A stretch of 64,000 nt of DNA from Rufibacter tibetensis (lineage in GTDB: Bacteria; Bacteroidota; Bacteroidia; Cytophagales; Hymenobacteraceae). The stretch spans positions 5,090,001-5,154,000 of the forward strand of contig NZ_CP012643.1 of assembly GCF_001310085.1 (NCBI RefSeq), read 5' to 3'. The notes beneath the pieces are model-generated. The model made no database searches. It was not told where the DNA came from and was given only the letters and a program-made list of their open reading frames with translations. The translations under genes were made by a program, and so were the position numbers. Of this stretch, positions 27,706 to 36,688 are shown in pieces (position 1 is the stretch's first letter; each line of letters starts with the position of its first letter).

Positions 27706-30174
27706 ATGCTACAAAAAGTTATTTCCAGCAGATCACGGTTGTCTGTCTGGCTTCTGGCGCTTTCCTTGGCAGGACCTGCCGCCATGGCACAGGGGCCAAA
27801 AGACCTCAACCTCCCCTACCAGCGTCCTGCTGAATCTATCGCGAAACTGATTGAAGCGCCGGCTACTCCTTCTGTATTGTTTGATTCAAAGGGAGAATGG
27901 ATGCTGTTAATGGAACGCCCGGGTTACCCTTCCATTGAGGAAGTGGCTGCTCCCGAGGCCCGTATTGGTGGACTCAGAATCAACCCTGCCGTGAATGGAG
28001 CCAGCCGAGGTTCTTCTTTCAATAACCTTAAAATCAAAAAAGTAGCAGGTGGTCAGGAGTTTACCGTGCAGGGCTTGCCTTCCAACCCAAAAATCACTGA
28101 CGTAACCTGGTCACCCGATGAAAAGCAGGTAGCCTTCCTGAACACCGTCACCAATGGCATAGAGCTTTGGGTGATGAGCGTTACTGATAGAACGGCCCGT
28201 AAATTAACCTCAGCCACCGTGAACGATGCCTGGGGTGACGCCTTCAGCTGGACTCCGGATGGCAAAAGCCTGCTGGTGAAACTTGTGAACCCGTCACGTG
28301 GTGAAGCCCCCAAGTCAACTACCGCACCTGTGGGTCCCATTATTCAGGAAAACCTGGGCCGCACCGCTCCTTCCCGTACCTACCAGGATCTGCTCAAAAA
28401 CCGGCAAGACGAAGCTCTGTTTGATTATTACCTCACCAGCCAACTGGTGCAACTTTCTTTGGATGGAAAGCAAACTAACATTGGGGCACAGGGCATTATC
28501 CGGTCGTTTAGCGTTTCTCCAGACGGACAATATGTGTTGGTAAGCACCACGCATCGGCCTTACTCCTATCTGGTTCCTTCTTACCTGTTCCCTTACTCTG
28601 TGCAGGTATGGGACCGCCAGGGAAAAGTGGTGAAAGAAATAGCTGATATCCCGCTGGGTGAAAACATACCAGTAGGGTTCAACGCAGTAGCAACTGGACC
28701 ACGTAACGTTTCCTGGCGGGCAGACCAACCGGCTACTCTTTATTGGGTAGAAGCTCAGGACGGAGGCGATGACAAGAAGGAAGTACCTATAAGAGACATT
28801 GTGTACACCCAAACGGCACCCTTCTCAGAAAAGCCGGTTGCATTGGTAGGAACCAAACTTCGGTACAGCGGTATCACCTGGGGTACTAACAACTTAGCCC
28901 TAGTAACTGAACGTTGGGTGAAAACCCGACAGGAACGCCGTTTGCGCGTGAACCCAAGCCAGCCCGGCGCCGAGCCCGTGCTTTTAGTAGAACGCTCCTA
29001 TGAAGACTTGTATTCTGACCCCGGCTCACCAGTATTGCATAAAAACCAGTTTGGCCGTAATGTGCTCCTGACAGATAAATCTGGCCAGAACCTGTACATG
29101 ATCAGTGAAGGAGGCTCTCCACAAGGAAACCGTCCTTACCTGAGCAAGTTTAACCTGGCCTCTAAGAAGGCAAATATTCTCTGGCGCTCTGAGGCGCCTT
29201 ACTATGAGTTTCCGGTAGATGTCATCAATGCTGAGAAAGGCACCTTCATTACGCGCCGCGAATCAGAAAACAATCCGCCTAACTATTTTATCCGCCAGGT
29301 TGGGTCTAAAAAGCTGACAGCGGTTACTAAATTCCAGCACCCTACCCCTGAGTTGATTGGGGTTGACAAACAGCTTTTGACTTATAAACGCAATGATGGC
29401 GTGACGCTTACCGCCACCTTGTACACCCCTAAGGGCTACAAAAAAGAGCAAGGTCGTTTACCTATGCTGATGTGGGCTTACCCACGTGAGTTTAAGGATG
29501 CCGCAAGCGCTGGGCAGGTAAAAAGCTCTCCTTATGAATTTACCCGCATTTCCTCCGGGTCGCCTCTCTTTTGGGTAACCAGAGGGTATGCCGTGTTAGA
29601 CCGCACAGATTTCCCGATTGTGGGCGAAGGAGATGCAGAACCAAACGATACCTACGTAGAGCAGTTGGTGGCCAGCGCCAAAGCCGCTATTGACGAGGTA
29701 ACCAGAATTGGCGTTGCCGACCCATCCCGCGTAGCCGTGGGCGGACACTCCTACGGGGCTTTCATGACAGCCAATTTACTGGCGCATTCAGATTTATTTG
29801 CAGCTGGTATTGCCCGAAGCGGTGCTTACAACAGAACATTGACTCCGTTTGGGTTCCAGGCCGAAGAGCGTACTTTCTGGCAAGCGCCTGAAGTATATTC
29901 CAAGATGTCACCGTTCAACTACGCGAACAAAATCAAAACGCCTTTGCTTTTGATCCATGGCGAAGCAGACAACAACTCAGGCACGTTCCCTATTCAAAGT
30001 GAACGCTTCTACAATGCTTTAAAAGGACACGGTGCCACCACCCGCCTGGTGTTTTTACCTGCTGAAAGCCACGGGTATGGAGCCAAGGAATCTATTATGC
30101 ACATGCTTTGGGAAATGGACCAATGGCTGGAGAAATACGTTAAAAACAAGCCTCAGCCCCAGACCAAGCTTTAA
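27706..30174 (+). CDS. S9D family serine peptidase (glutamyl-endopeptidase-like)
   Basis: 822 residues: signal peptide (ends GPAAMAQ), beta-propeller domain (about 50-560) and C-terminal alpha/beta-hydrolase domain. The catalytic Ser is in VGGHSYGAFMTANLLAHSD, the Asp is in LLIHGEADNNSG and the His is in AESHGYGAKESIMH. The segments IARSGAYNRTLTPFGFQ and FYNALKGHGATTRLV strongly resemble the S9D group that contains the plant chloroplast glutamyl endopeptidase, so cleavage after Glu is likely. It is predicted to be periplasmic. A stem-loop terminator follows at 30187-30226. Confidence 0.92.
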   Translation: MLQKVISSRSRLSVWLLALSLAGPAAMAQGPKDLNLPYQRPAESIAKLIEAPATPSVLFDSKGEWMLLMERPGYPSIEEVAAPEARIGGLRINPAVNGASRGSSFNNLKIKKVAGGQEFTVQGLPSNPKITDVTWSPDEKQVAFLNTVTNGIELWVMSVTDRTARKLTSATVNDAWGDAFSWTPDGKSLLVKLVNPSRGEAPKSTTAPVGPIIQENLGRTAPSRTYQDLLKNRQDEALFDYYLTSQLVQLSLDGKQTNIGAQGIIRSFSVSPDGQYVLVSTTHRPYSYLVPSYLFPYSVQVWDRQGKVVKEIADIPLGENIPVGFNAVATGPRNVSWRADQPATLYWVEAQDGGDDKKEVPIRDIVYTQTAPFSEKPVALVGTKLRYSGITWGTNNLALVTERWVKTRQERRLRVNPSQPGAEPVLLVERSYEDLYSDPGSPVLHKNQFGRNVLLTDKSGQNLYMISEGGSPQGNRPYLSKFNLASKKANILWRSEAPYYEFPVDVINAEKGTFITRRESENNPPNYFIRQVGSKKLTAVTKFQHPTPELIGVDKQLLTYKRNDGVTLTATLYTPKGYKKEQGRLPMLMWAYPREFKDAASAGQVKSSPYEFTRISSGSPLFWVTRGYAVLDRTDFPIVGEGDAEPNDTYVEQLVASAKAAIDEVTRIGVADPSRVAVGGHSYGAFMTANLLAHSDLFAAGIARSGAYNRTLTPFGFQAEERTFWQAPEVYSKMSPFNYANKIKTPLLLIHGEADNNSGTFPIQSERFYNALKGHGATTRLVFLPAESHGYGAKESIMHMLWEMDQWLEKYVKNKPQPQTKL

Positions 30175-30186
30175 GACTGAGATATT

Positions 30187-30226
30187 GAAAAAAGTCGTTT
30201 AAGGTAATTCTTAGGCGACTTTTTTC
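30187..30226 (+). terminator. Terminator after S9D peptidase gene
   Basis: An 11-bp stem (30187-30197 / 30216-30226) formed by GAAAAAAGTCG and CGACTTTTTTC, followed by a T-rich run. Confidence 0.75.
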
Positions 30227-30336
30227 TTTTTAGGGAGGCCAGAAAAGGAAAATTGCAGTAACTTGTGAGCCAGATAATTGAAGAGCGGAAGTAAATACAG
30301 TTGTGTTTTCAGCTTCCTAATCCCCATTGACAAACA

Positions 30337-30777
30337 ATGCCAAAGACTGAACTGAAGAAACCAAATGGAGACGTTTTTCTCATTGCGGAGCGTGCCCCGG
30401 ACAACTCCTACATTCATGCCCAATGGATTGGAATTCAGACGTTGGATACAGTAAAGCAAGGTGGAAGCTTGTATATAGAAATGCTGGAAGATCAGCCCTG
30501 CTCCCGTCTTTTAAACAACCATAAAGAACTGATAGGCCCCTGGGACATAGCCCAGGATTGGATTGTACAATACTGGACGCCTAAAGTGATGGAATTAGGT
30601 TTGGAATACATGGGCCAGGTATTGGCTTCGGGCATCTACGGAAAAATGTCATTCCACCAGTTGCACCAACACATAGGTGACAAATTCCAGATTAAGATGT
30701 TTGAAGAAGTAGCTCCAGCTTTGGAATGGCTACTCACAGTTGATTCAGAAAAATCCCATCTTACCCCAACTAGATAG
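30337..30777 (+). CDS. Protein of unknown function, STAS/SpoIIAA-like fold suspected
   Basis: 146 residues, no signal peptide or membrane segment. Alternating strands and helices (DTVKQGGSLYIEMLEDQP, then WIVQYWTPKVMELGLEYMGQVL and a C-terminal MFEEVAPALEWLL helix) resemble the STAS-like fold seen in uncharacterised Bacteroidetes proteins. The conserved-looking Trp-rich centre is notable. I do not know its partner or function. It is a lone gene between the S9D peptidase gene and a convergent T9SS cargo gene. Confidence 0.65.
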   Translation: MPKTELKKPNGDVFLIAERAPDNSYIHAQWIGIQTLDTVKQGGSLYIEMLEDQPCSRLLNNHKELIGPWDIAQDWIVQYWTPKVMELGLEYMGQVLASGIYGKMSFHQLHQHIGDKFQIKMFEEVAPALEWLLTVDSEKSHLTPTR

Positions 30778-31272
30778 CTATTCATATTTTGATAGGGAGA
30801 AGGTACCTAATATAAACCTTAACTTATTTTGTTTAAGGCAGTTTCTTTAAAATACCCTTAAAACCTATTATAAATTAAGAAATATTTCCTTTCCACCAAC
30901 TTGTCCCAAGCAGGATAAAACAAAGGCTCAAAAAAGTGTTTAAATAAAAAGGTAGGAACTCATCCCTCCTTATACAAGTACATAGACTTGCAACTACTGT
31001 ATTTTGTCAGAGTTACTAAGTTTTTTGCTATAACTGTGACTACCATGATAAAAAATAAAGTATAGCCCTTTTCTATTCTGGGTTAGCTCATCTATACTGT
31101 AAATGTCCTTGAAACTATTTCAGAACTATCTTTTTAGAATAAAGGAATTTAATATGGATCAGAGTTTAAATAGTTGTTACTACATTAACCTTGCTTCCTT
31201 TAAATAACCGGCTATCCCACGTGAGTTTGGAGGCCGTAGCTTAAAGCCCACGTGGGATAGCCGGTTATCTAT
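30778..31272. other. Convergent 495-base AT-rich gap
   Basis: Contains a copy of the dispersed palindrome (30831-30867) and a perfect 20-bp inverted repeat (31204-31268). No gene is supported. Confidence 0.6.
31204..31268 (-). terminator. Perfect 20-bp inverted repeat, probable terminator
   Basis: Arms ATAACCGGCTATCCCACGTG (31204-31223) and its exact complement (31249-31268) flank a 25-nt loop, 4 nt past the stop of the minus-strand metzincin-like gene. The loop is longer than in other terminators here, and the arms do not end in a T run on the minus strand, so another role is possible. Confidence 0.55.
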
Positions 31273-34206
31273 CTATTTTTGTAAGCTTATCCTGATCAAC
31301 TTATTTACATTAGATCCACTAAGGCGTGCCATGTAAATTCCAGCTGGTAAGTCATTTTCAATCGAGAAGCTATACTGAGTGCCCTTCTTAGCATAACCTG
31401 TACTAATGCTCTTCACTATATTCCCTTTTACATCGTGTAGAGTCAGAGAATAGTCTCCTGCTTCAGCTAGGCTAAAAATTATTGTAGCCCGTTCATTAAA
31501 CGGATTAGGATAAGCATGAATTTGAGATTGTGCCTGTTCCACTTTCATAGTAGTAGAAGCCGAGGAATTGTAAGACTCACCTGAAAGTAGGAACATTGGC
31601 GGAGTAGCTGAGAATGAATCCAGAAACCGGCACTCATCAAAGCCATCATTTATATTTCCCAATGCCTTTGTGAGATCACCTAGAGACATTGCCGTTGCCC
31701 CTCCCCCAAGTGCTTCATTGGCCATAGCATAAAGTTGGTTTACAGTCTTACCCACAGCAGATAAAGGAAAGGTAAACACTTCTTCTGTTCCAATGACGGG
31801 TGAAGATTCAGCTTTGCCGCATTCAGTAGCTTTCACTGTTACCATGTACATGTCCCTGATCACCATAGACCCTAATGAAGTATTGTCCATTTTTAAGTTT
31901 AAGCCTAAGGTGATTGTTTGACCTAATAAAGTATTGGTAAATCGTCCTTGTTTATTAACCGGAATACTCATTTGTGTCAAACAGGTATTAGCATTGAAAG
32001 AACTGTTTCCAACCAATGCTTTAGCAGGTCCACCAGCTGGTAGCTTAGAAATGATGCAGGCGGCATCACTGGCTTTTATAGTTAAAGAGTTTGAACCTAT
32101 CTTACCAATCACCATGCCCCCTTGCCCATATTTTGAGAGAAGGTCGCTTATAAGTTGAACAGAAGTACGGCCATCACAATATTTACCTCCAGAGTTACCA
32201 TAGAACCCTTGAGACAAAGTACAATTTAAATTTGAGCATGGCTCTTTTACAACATTTACTGTAGCGGTACTTGTACAACCATTTACTCCGGTGACTGAAA
32301 GTGTATAATCCCCCGCCATATCAACAGAAGGTGTTAAGGTATTACCATTAGTTATTGAAGCCCCCGGAGGACCAACCCAAGTATAGAATACTCCTTCCCC
32401 ACTTACTGATGAACTTCCTGTCAGTTCAACCTTAAGTACCTGGCAGTTTAACACACCTGTAGCCGTAGCAGTAACTACTGGTTTTGAAATGTCCTGCACC
32501 ACTGTAGCTTTAGCGGTTAGGGTACAGCCATCAGCACTAGTCACTGATAAAGTATATTCCCCTGGCAGATTGACAGATGGAGTTAAAGTATTACCATCAG
32601 TAATGATAGCTCCTTCAGGACCGGTCCAAGCATAGGAGGTTCCTACTCCCTTTATTGAGGAGGATCCGGTTAGCTCCACGGATAGAACACTACAAGTCAA
32701 TGTCCCATTTGCCATAGCTGTAATAGTGGTGGGCATAGTACCAGACACAGTATATTCACCCAGCGAGGCATAATCAGAATCAGCTCCCAAGGCACCTTTT
32801 GTACCATCAACCGTTAAATAGTATGTTCCTGGCTCAAGAGTCAAGTCCAGAGAAGCTGACAAAGTAGAAGGGTCGGCTGTTGCTACTATGGTGTTAGCCA
32901 CATCTCTCAGAGTTAGAAAAATATCTAGATTGGGATAATCAGGATCAGGGTTAACCGTAAGTGACACCCGTCCTCCTATGGTGGTAAAGGAAAAGGCATC
33001 TACATCGTTACGGGTCGTAATGACACCTTTATTTGATAAGGGCATAATATTTCCGGCACATTCTACCAAACCGGTTGCTGTGACATTGTCATTCCCATGG
33101 TCATCTTGGCGATAGCTAAACCCATTCATTGTGGTTATAATGGACAGGTCATTCTCCCGGTTATTTGCGTATGGGTATTCTCCCTGACTCCATTGAACAA
33201 CTTGTCTGGAATAACCAACTCCCATTATTGGCGCCCAATTATTTTGCCCGTAAAAATAAGTTTCTGCTGGAGAAGTTCGTCCATCATGGCCCAACCTAAA
33301 GGTATGCCCCGCTTCATGTGAGCCTGCTTCCCCTGCATATTTACTAGTAGGGTTGAAAACCCAACAGGGAGTTTCGCCATAAGAGGTGCCACCCCAAGTA
33401 AAGGACCCTATATAAGCCACTCCTCCGGCACCCGGATAAAAATAGGTGGTGGGAGTGAAGATTACCCGCATCCTTCTGTTCACGGGGGCACTGTTAAATA
33501 CAGCTTCGCTGGTAGTTACATTTAAAGCAAAGGGGCGATGGTCTTCACTCATCATTTTCCAAACCTGCACCATTTCTGTTTGGGTTAGGTTAGCTGGAGC
33601 GGCAATTATTGGATTACCACCATTAAAATAATAATTCCAAAAAGTATTGCTTACCGTTTGACCATCAAAGTCAAGGTATAAGACTGCCTGAGCTCCAGGT
33701 AAACTTTGAAGAGATGGAACAGTAGTACTTACATTGATAGTTTGACTGGGAAATGTTGTAGTTGCTTTCGGTTCCTCCAGTAGCCCTACACAGAGCACTT
33801 TATCAATATCTTCTTCGATCAGGTAAACCGAACCATTAGAGGTGGTAGTATAACGGTAATATTTCTTTTGTTCCCTCATTATAATGGAACCAGAAGCCTC
33901 ACGTCCATCAATTTTAAGATAAAAGGTACTGTGTTTGATATTATTAACTTCACCAAAGAAGAGATCAGAGGTTCCTTCACGCTTGCTTGATTTTAGCTTA
34001 AGGTTAATTTTTTGATTTTTTGGCAATGGATGACTGACTTGATTCTCAACAGCTTTCGCTTTATTAGCTGCTCCCTTGGCTTTATTCTTGTAGGTAAGTG
34101 ATAACTCTTCAATTTTACCAATGTAAACAGAGTCTTGGGCAAAAACTATTTTAACAGGAACAAAAAACAGTATAATAATGATTAATTTTAGAAATTTTTT
34201 TTTCAT
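31273..34206 (-). CDS. Secreted metzincin-like metalloprotease with T9SS type A sorting domain
   Basis: 977 residues. Signal peptide (1-24, ends IVFAQ), then a catalytic domain with HEAGHTFRLGHD (about residues 297-308), which fits the metzincin zinc motif HExxHxxxxxHD, and a possible Met-turn APIMGVGY (about 325-332). A bacterial pre-peptidase C-terminal-like beta-domain (about 400-490, GTYYLTVDGTKG) follows, then two near-identical Ig/PKD-like repeats (each with LTGSSS, DGNTLTPSV or NGNTLTPSV and GEYTLSV or GDYTLSV) and a C-terminal Por sorting domain (IHAYPNPFNERATI to GIYMARL). It is probably an extracellular protease. The gene is visibly more AT-rich than its neighbours. Confidence 0.88.
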   Translation of the reverse strand: MKKKFLKLIIIILFFVPVKIVFAQDSVYIGKIEELSLTYKNKAKGAANKAKAVENQVSHPLPKNQKINLKLKSSKREGTSDLFFGEVNNIKHSTFYLKIDGREASGSIIMREQKKYYRYTTTSNGSVYLIEEDIDKVLCVGLLEEPKATTTFPSQTINVSTTVPSLQSLPGAQAVLYLDFDGQTVSNTFWNYYFNGGNPIIAAPANLTQTEMVQVWKMMSEDHRPFALNVTTSEAVFNSAPVNRRMRVIFTPTTYFYPGAGGVAYIGSFTWGGTSYGETPCWVFNPTSKYAGEAGSHEAGHTFRLGHDGRTSPAETYFYGQNNWAPIMGVGYSRQVVQWSQGEYPYANNRENDLSIITTMNGFSYRQDDHGNDNVTATGLVECAGNIMPLSNKGVITTRNDVDAFSFTTIGGRVSLTVNPDPDYPNLDIFLTLRDVANTIVATADPSTLSASLDLTLEPGTYYLTVDGTKGALGADSDYASLGEYTVSGTMPTTITAMANGTLTCSVLSVELTGSSSIKGVGTSYAWTGPEGAIITDGNTLTPSVNLPGEYTLSVTSADGCTLTAKATVVQDISKPVVTATATGVLNCQVLKVELTGSSSVSGEGVFYTWVGPPGASITNGNTLTPSVDMAGDYTLSVTGVNGCTSTATVNVVKEPCSNLNCTLSQGFYGNSGGKYCDGRTSVQLISDLLSKYGQGGMVIGKIGSNSLTIKASDAACIISKLPAGGPAKALVGNSSFNANTCLTQMSIPVNKQGRFTNTLLGQTITLGLNLKMDNTSLGSMVIRDMYMVTVKATECGKAESSPVIGTEEVFTFPLSAVGKTVNQLYAMANEALGGGATAMSLGDLTKALGNINDGFDECRFLDSFSATPPMFLLSGESYNSSASTTMKVEQAQSQIHAYPNPFNERATIIFSLAEAGDYSLTLHDVKGNIVKSISTGYAKKGTQYSFSIENDLPAGIYMARLSGSNVNKLIRISLQK

Positions 34207-34706
34207 AATACAAAATTTAGGGGTTAATTATAATTATTTATATAAAAAAGCATTTTGCATATATAAACTATAATTATTTAAAAAACATAGTTTATATCCA
34301 TTATCGTAAAAGATGTTGTTTTATTGAATTTTTTTAATTATATATAAAAATTTATAGAGCCCCTCCAATAAGAAAGACTCTAAAATTTGGAAACCGAATT
34401 TGTTGCTAGAAGACTAAACTGAACTTTATAACCTTATGATATAAATTATACTATACAATGTATAACTTTTTATTTAAAAAATTACATAAAATTAAAAATT
34501 ATTTCTCTTGTCCATCTCTGTCTTTCCCCATTGATATGCTTAGCATGTAGGGAAGTATGTAAATGATAGAAGTAAGAAAAAATATCAGTAACATCATCTA
34601 CCATTCTCAAGAATAGAAGAACATGGAACTCTAAGAAAGCTGATGACCTACTTATATACATCAATCCTCTTAAGGCAGCTTTCAATTGATGATATTAATC
34701 TAAATA
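34207..34706. other. 500-base very AT-rich gap
   Basis: The region upstream of the metzincin-like gene consists mostly of A/T runs. An open frame of 67 codons on the minus strand (34482-34685) lacks a promoter, conserved features or typical composition, and I do not call it. It probably holds the promoter of the downstream gene. Confidence 0.5.
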
Positions 34707-35750
34707 TTATGAGAGTTTCAAAACCACATCTCCTTCAACCGGGTACCCCACGCACGTTAAGATCAATCCCCGATCTACTTCCCTATCTGTGAGCACTTCA
34801 TTGTAAGACATCCAAACTTTACCTTCCAGACAAGTAGCAGCACAACTTCCGCACCTACCGGCTTCACAACTATAAGGCAAATTGACTCCTGCTTTTTTGG
34901 CAGCTTGCAAAATAGTATCAGGGTATTGTACCTGAAAGAGATACAATTCCCCTTTAAATTGCGCCACCACCTTGTGAGGCTGAGTATCTGGTGGGGTTAC
35001 CTTGACCTGAATTTTAGAAGTGCTAAAGGTTTCCTGCCGAATGTTCTGGGCAGGTACCCCTACTTCTCTTAAGCCATATAAACAAAGCCTGCGATAGTTT
35101 TCAGGCCCACAAACATAACATAATATTTCAGCTTTAGACGCTGCTGCATACTCCCTTACAATGGCCTTGAGCAGGTCTTTGTGCAGCCTTGCCTGGTCTA
35201 ACTTGGGTGAATTGCTGAAAAGAAATTTGATCTGAAAACGATCGGGAAACTTTGCCTCCAAATGAAGAAGGTCCTGATAAAAGATGGTGCTTTGTGGGTC
35301 ATGATTGCTGTACACCAACACCACCTTTAGAGTGGCATGCTGGTATAAGACGGTTTTAAGCAGCGAATAAATGGGAGTAATTCCGCTGCCTCCAGCCCAG
35401 AAGAATACCTGCCGGTAAGAACCATGTACCCCTGGCAAGGTAAAGAACCCGGCCGCCCCAATGGTCCAAACCTGGTCACCCTCCTTCGCATGGTCAATTA
35501 ACCTCCGGGAAAAGTAACCATTCTCTATCCGTTTTACCCCAATGGTTAAGGGTTCTCCAAGTGCAGGAGATGACGTAATGGAGTAGGACCTTCTTATTTC
35601 CTCCCGAGCATCAGGGGCTACCAAGATCAGGTACTGTCCCGGTAAATATGAGATTGAGGCAGCATCTTCCGCTCCAAACACAAAACTTTTTACCCCCGGC
35701 ACTTCTTCTTTGACCTGGGTAATGGTAATGGGCAAGTAGGATAAACTCAT
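34707..35750 (-). CDS. Ferredoxin reductase with C-terminal 2Fe-2S domain (PaaE-like)
   Basis: 347 residues in three domains. FAD-binding domain with RRSYSITSSPALGEP (about 54-68). NAD(P)-binding domain with FWAGGSGITPIYSLL (about 117-131) and CYVCGPENYRRL. C-terminal plant-type ferredoxin domain with cluster ligands in YSCEAGRCGSCAATC and the distant Cys in LILTCVGYP. It passes electrons from NAD(P)H to a partner such as an oxygenase or fatty-acid desaturase. The window holds no paa genes, so a phenylacetate role is not supported. The upstream winged-helix-like gene (35935) is on the same strand and may be linked. Confidence 0.92.
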   Translation of the reverse strand: MSLSYLPITITQVKEEVPGVKSFVFGAEDAASISYLPGQYLILVAPDAREEIRRSYSITSSPALGEPLTIGVKRIENGYFSRRLIDHAKEGDQVWTIGAAGFFTLPGVHGSYRQVFFWAGGSGITPIYSLLKTVLYQHATLKVVLVYSNHDPQSTIFYQDLLHLEAKFPDRFQIKFLFSNSPKLDQARLHKDLLKAIVREYAAASKAEILCYVCGPENYRRLCLYGLREVGVPAQNIRQETFSTSKIQVKVTPPDTQPHKVVAQFKGELYLFQVQYPDTILQAAKKAGVNLPYSCEAGRCGSCAATCLEGKVWMSYNEVLTDREVDRGLILTCVGYPVEGDVVLKLS

Positions 35751-35934
35751 GAAGACGCTCTAAGGTAACACTGCCTTATTACGGAAAAGCCTTTAAAAGA
35801 GGATGCTACTTGTATAGGAACTTAGGCTCAATTTGCAGATTACATTCTGCAACGAACTTCTAAGAGAATAAGACAAATAATCTGGAGGACCAACAAAGAG
35901 GCCAGACTTATAAAAACTTCAGCAAAACCAGTAG

Positions 35935-36318
35935 TTAGAACCCTATAGCACTAGGGAAGTTAGGCATTATCTGATACAGTGGAAACTTGTTTTCTTCTAC
36001 CGGCTGGTCACACAAGCGTTCAACCTTGGTAACTCCTTTAGTAGTAAGGCTAAGCAAAGGAGGCTGGTGAAGGGGGGAAATTTTTACGTATTCACCCTCT
36101 ATAAGCATGTTCAAATGAGGGATCAACTCTTCAACACTTAAATTCAAGGATTCACTTACCCTTTGCGTATAGACGGGGTATCCTGCTGGTTTTTCCAGTA
36201 GGGGTACTAAAGCGTAGATGGCACTTAAAATGATATTTTCCAAGGTAAGCAGACTATGATCAGAATGCTTTACGGAAAATGAAAACTTTAATCTATCTTT
36301 TCTATGTACAAACATCAA
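35935..36318 (-). CDS. Small winged-helix-like protein of unknown function
   Basis: 127 residues, no signal peptide. ENIILSAIYALVPLLEK, then VYTQRVSESLNLSVEELIPH, MLIEGEYVKI and LSLTTKGVTKVERL follow the order helix, helix-turn-helix, wing and closing helix of winged-helix DNA-binding proteins. I infer a regulator but cannot name a family. Two adjacent ATG codons (36318 and 36315) could serve as starts. It lies 184 nt upstream of the reductase gene on the same strand, so control of that gene is plausible. Confidence 0.6.
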   Translation of the reverse strand: MMFVHRKDRLKFSFSVKHSDHSLLTLENIILSAIYALVPLLEKPAGYPVYTQRVSESLNLSVEELIPHLNMLIEGEYVKISPLHQPPLLSLTTKGVTKVERLCDQPVEENKFPLYQIMPNFPSAIGF

Positions 36319-36688
36319 AATAAGTGTTTACCACAATGCCCATTTTAATTGAAAGAATTGTTCATTTTACCTCTAGTTTATAAAATATAAAACCTTAATT
36401 ATAACTTTTTATATTCCTTTCATTGTTAAAAATTACTTCTCACAATTCAAGTATAGTTATTAAAAACCTCACTATCACTCATTTAGATTATATTCCTTAA
36501 AAATTCTTATAAATCACCATCGTTCTGAGAAAAATAATAAAAATTATTTTTCTCAGAACGATAAATTCTTCTGTGCAAATCATAGTATTTGGCCACTGAA
36601 CAATCTTCTGTAATCAGAAAACTCACTCAGTGGCAAATGTCTATGGGTTAAATCAATTTTCTACTCATCAAGCAAAAAGGTCTTTTCA
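36319..36688. other. 370-base AT-rich gap with two inverted repeats
   Basis: Contains the palindrome 36519-36562 and an imperfect repeat pair (36581-36599 / 36627-36645, CATAG..CCACTGA with small indels) just past the beta-barrel receptor gene stop. No gene is seen. Confidence 0.6.
36519..36562 (-). terminator. 20-bp palindromic hairpin downstream of receptor gene
   Basis: Perfect 20-nt arms (36519-36538 / 36543-36562) around AAAA, with A/T-rich inner ends. It lies about 130 nt past the receptor gene stop on the minus strand, and its position also allows use by other transcripts. Confidence 0.5.

Noticed and set aside
31204-31268. Insertion-sequence ends or an attachment site
   Set aside because: The 20-bp inverted repeat has only a 25-nt spacer, no transposase or integrase gene is near, and no target-site duplication is visible.
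34482-34685. 67-codon open frame on the minus strand in the AT-rich gap
   Set aside because: No recognisable domain, low-complexity surroundings, and no terminator or spacing that fits the neighbours; expected by chance in AT-rich DNA with few stops in that frame.
34707-35750. Phenylacetate degradation (paa) locus
   Set aside because: Only the PaaE-like reductase is present; no paaA-D, ligase or ring-cleavage genes are nearby.
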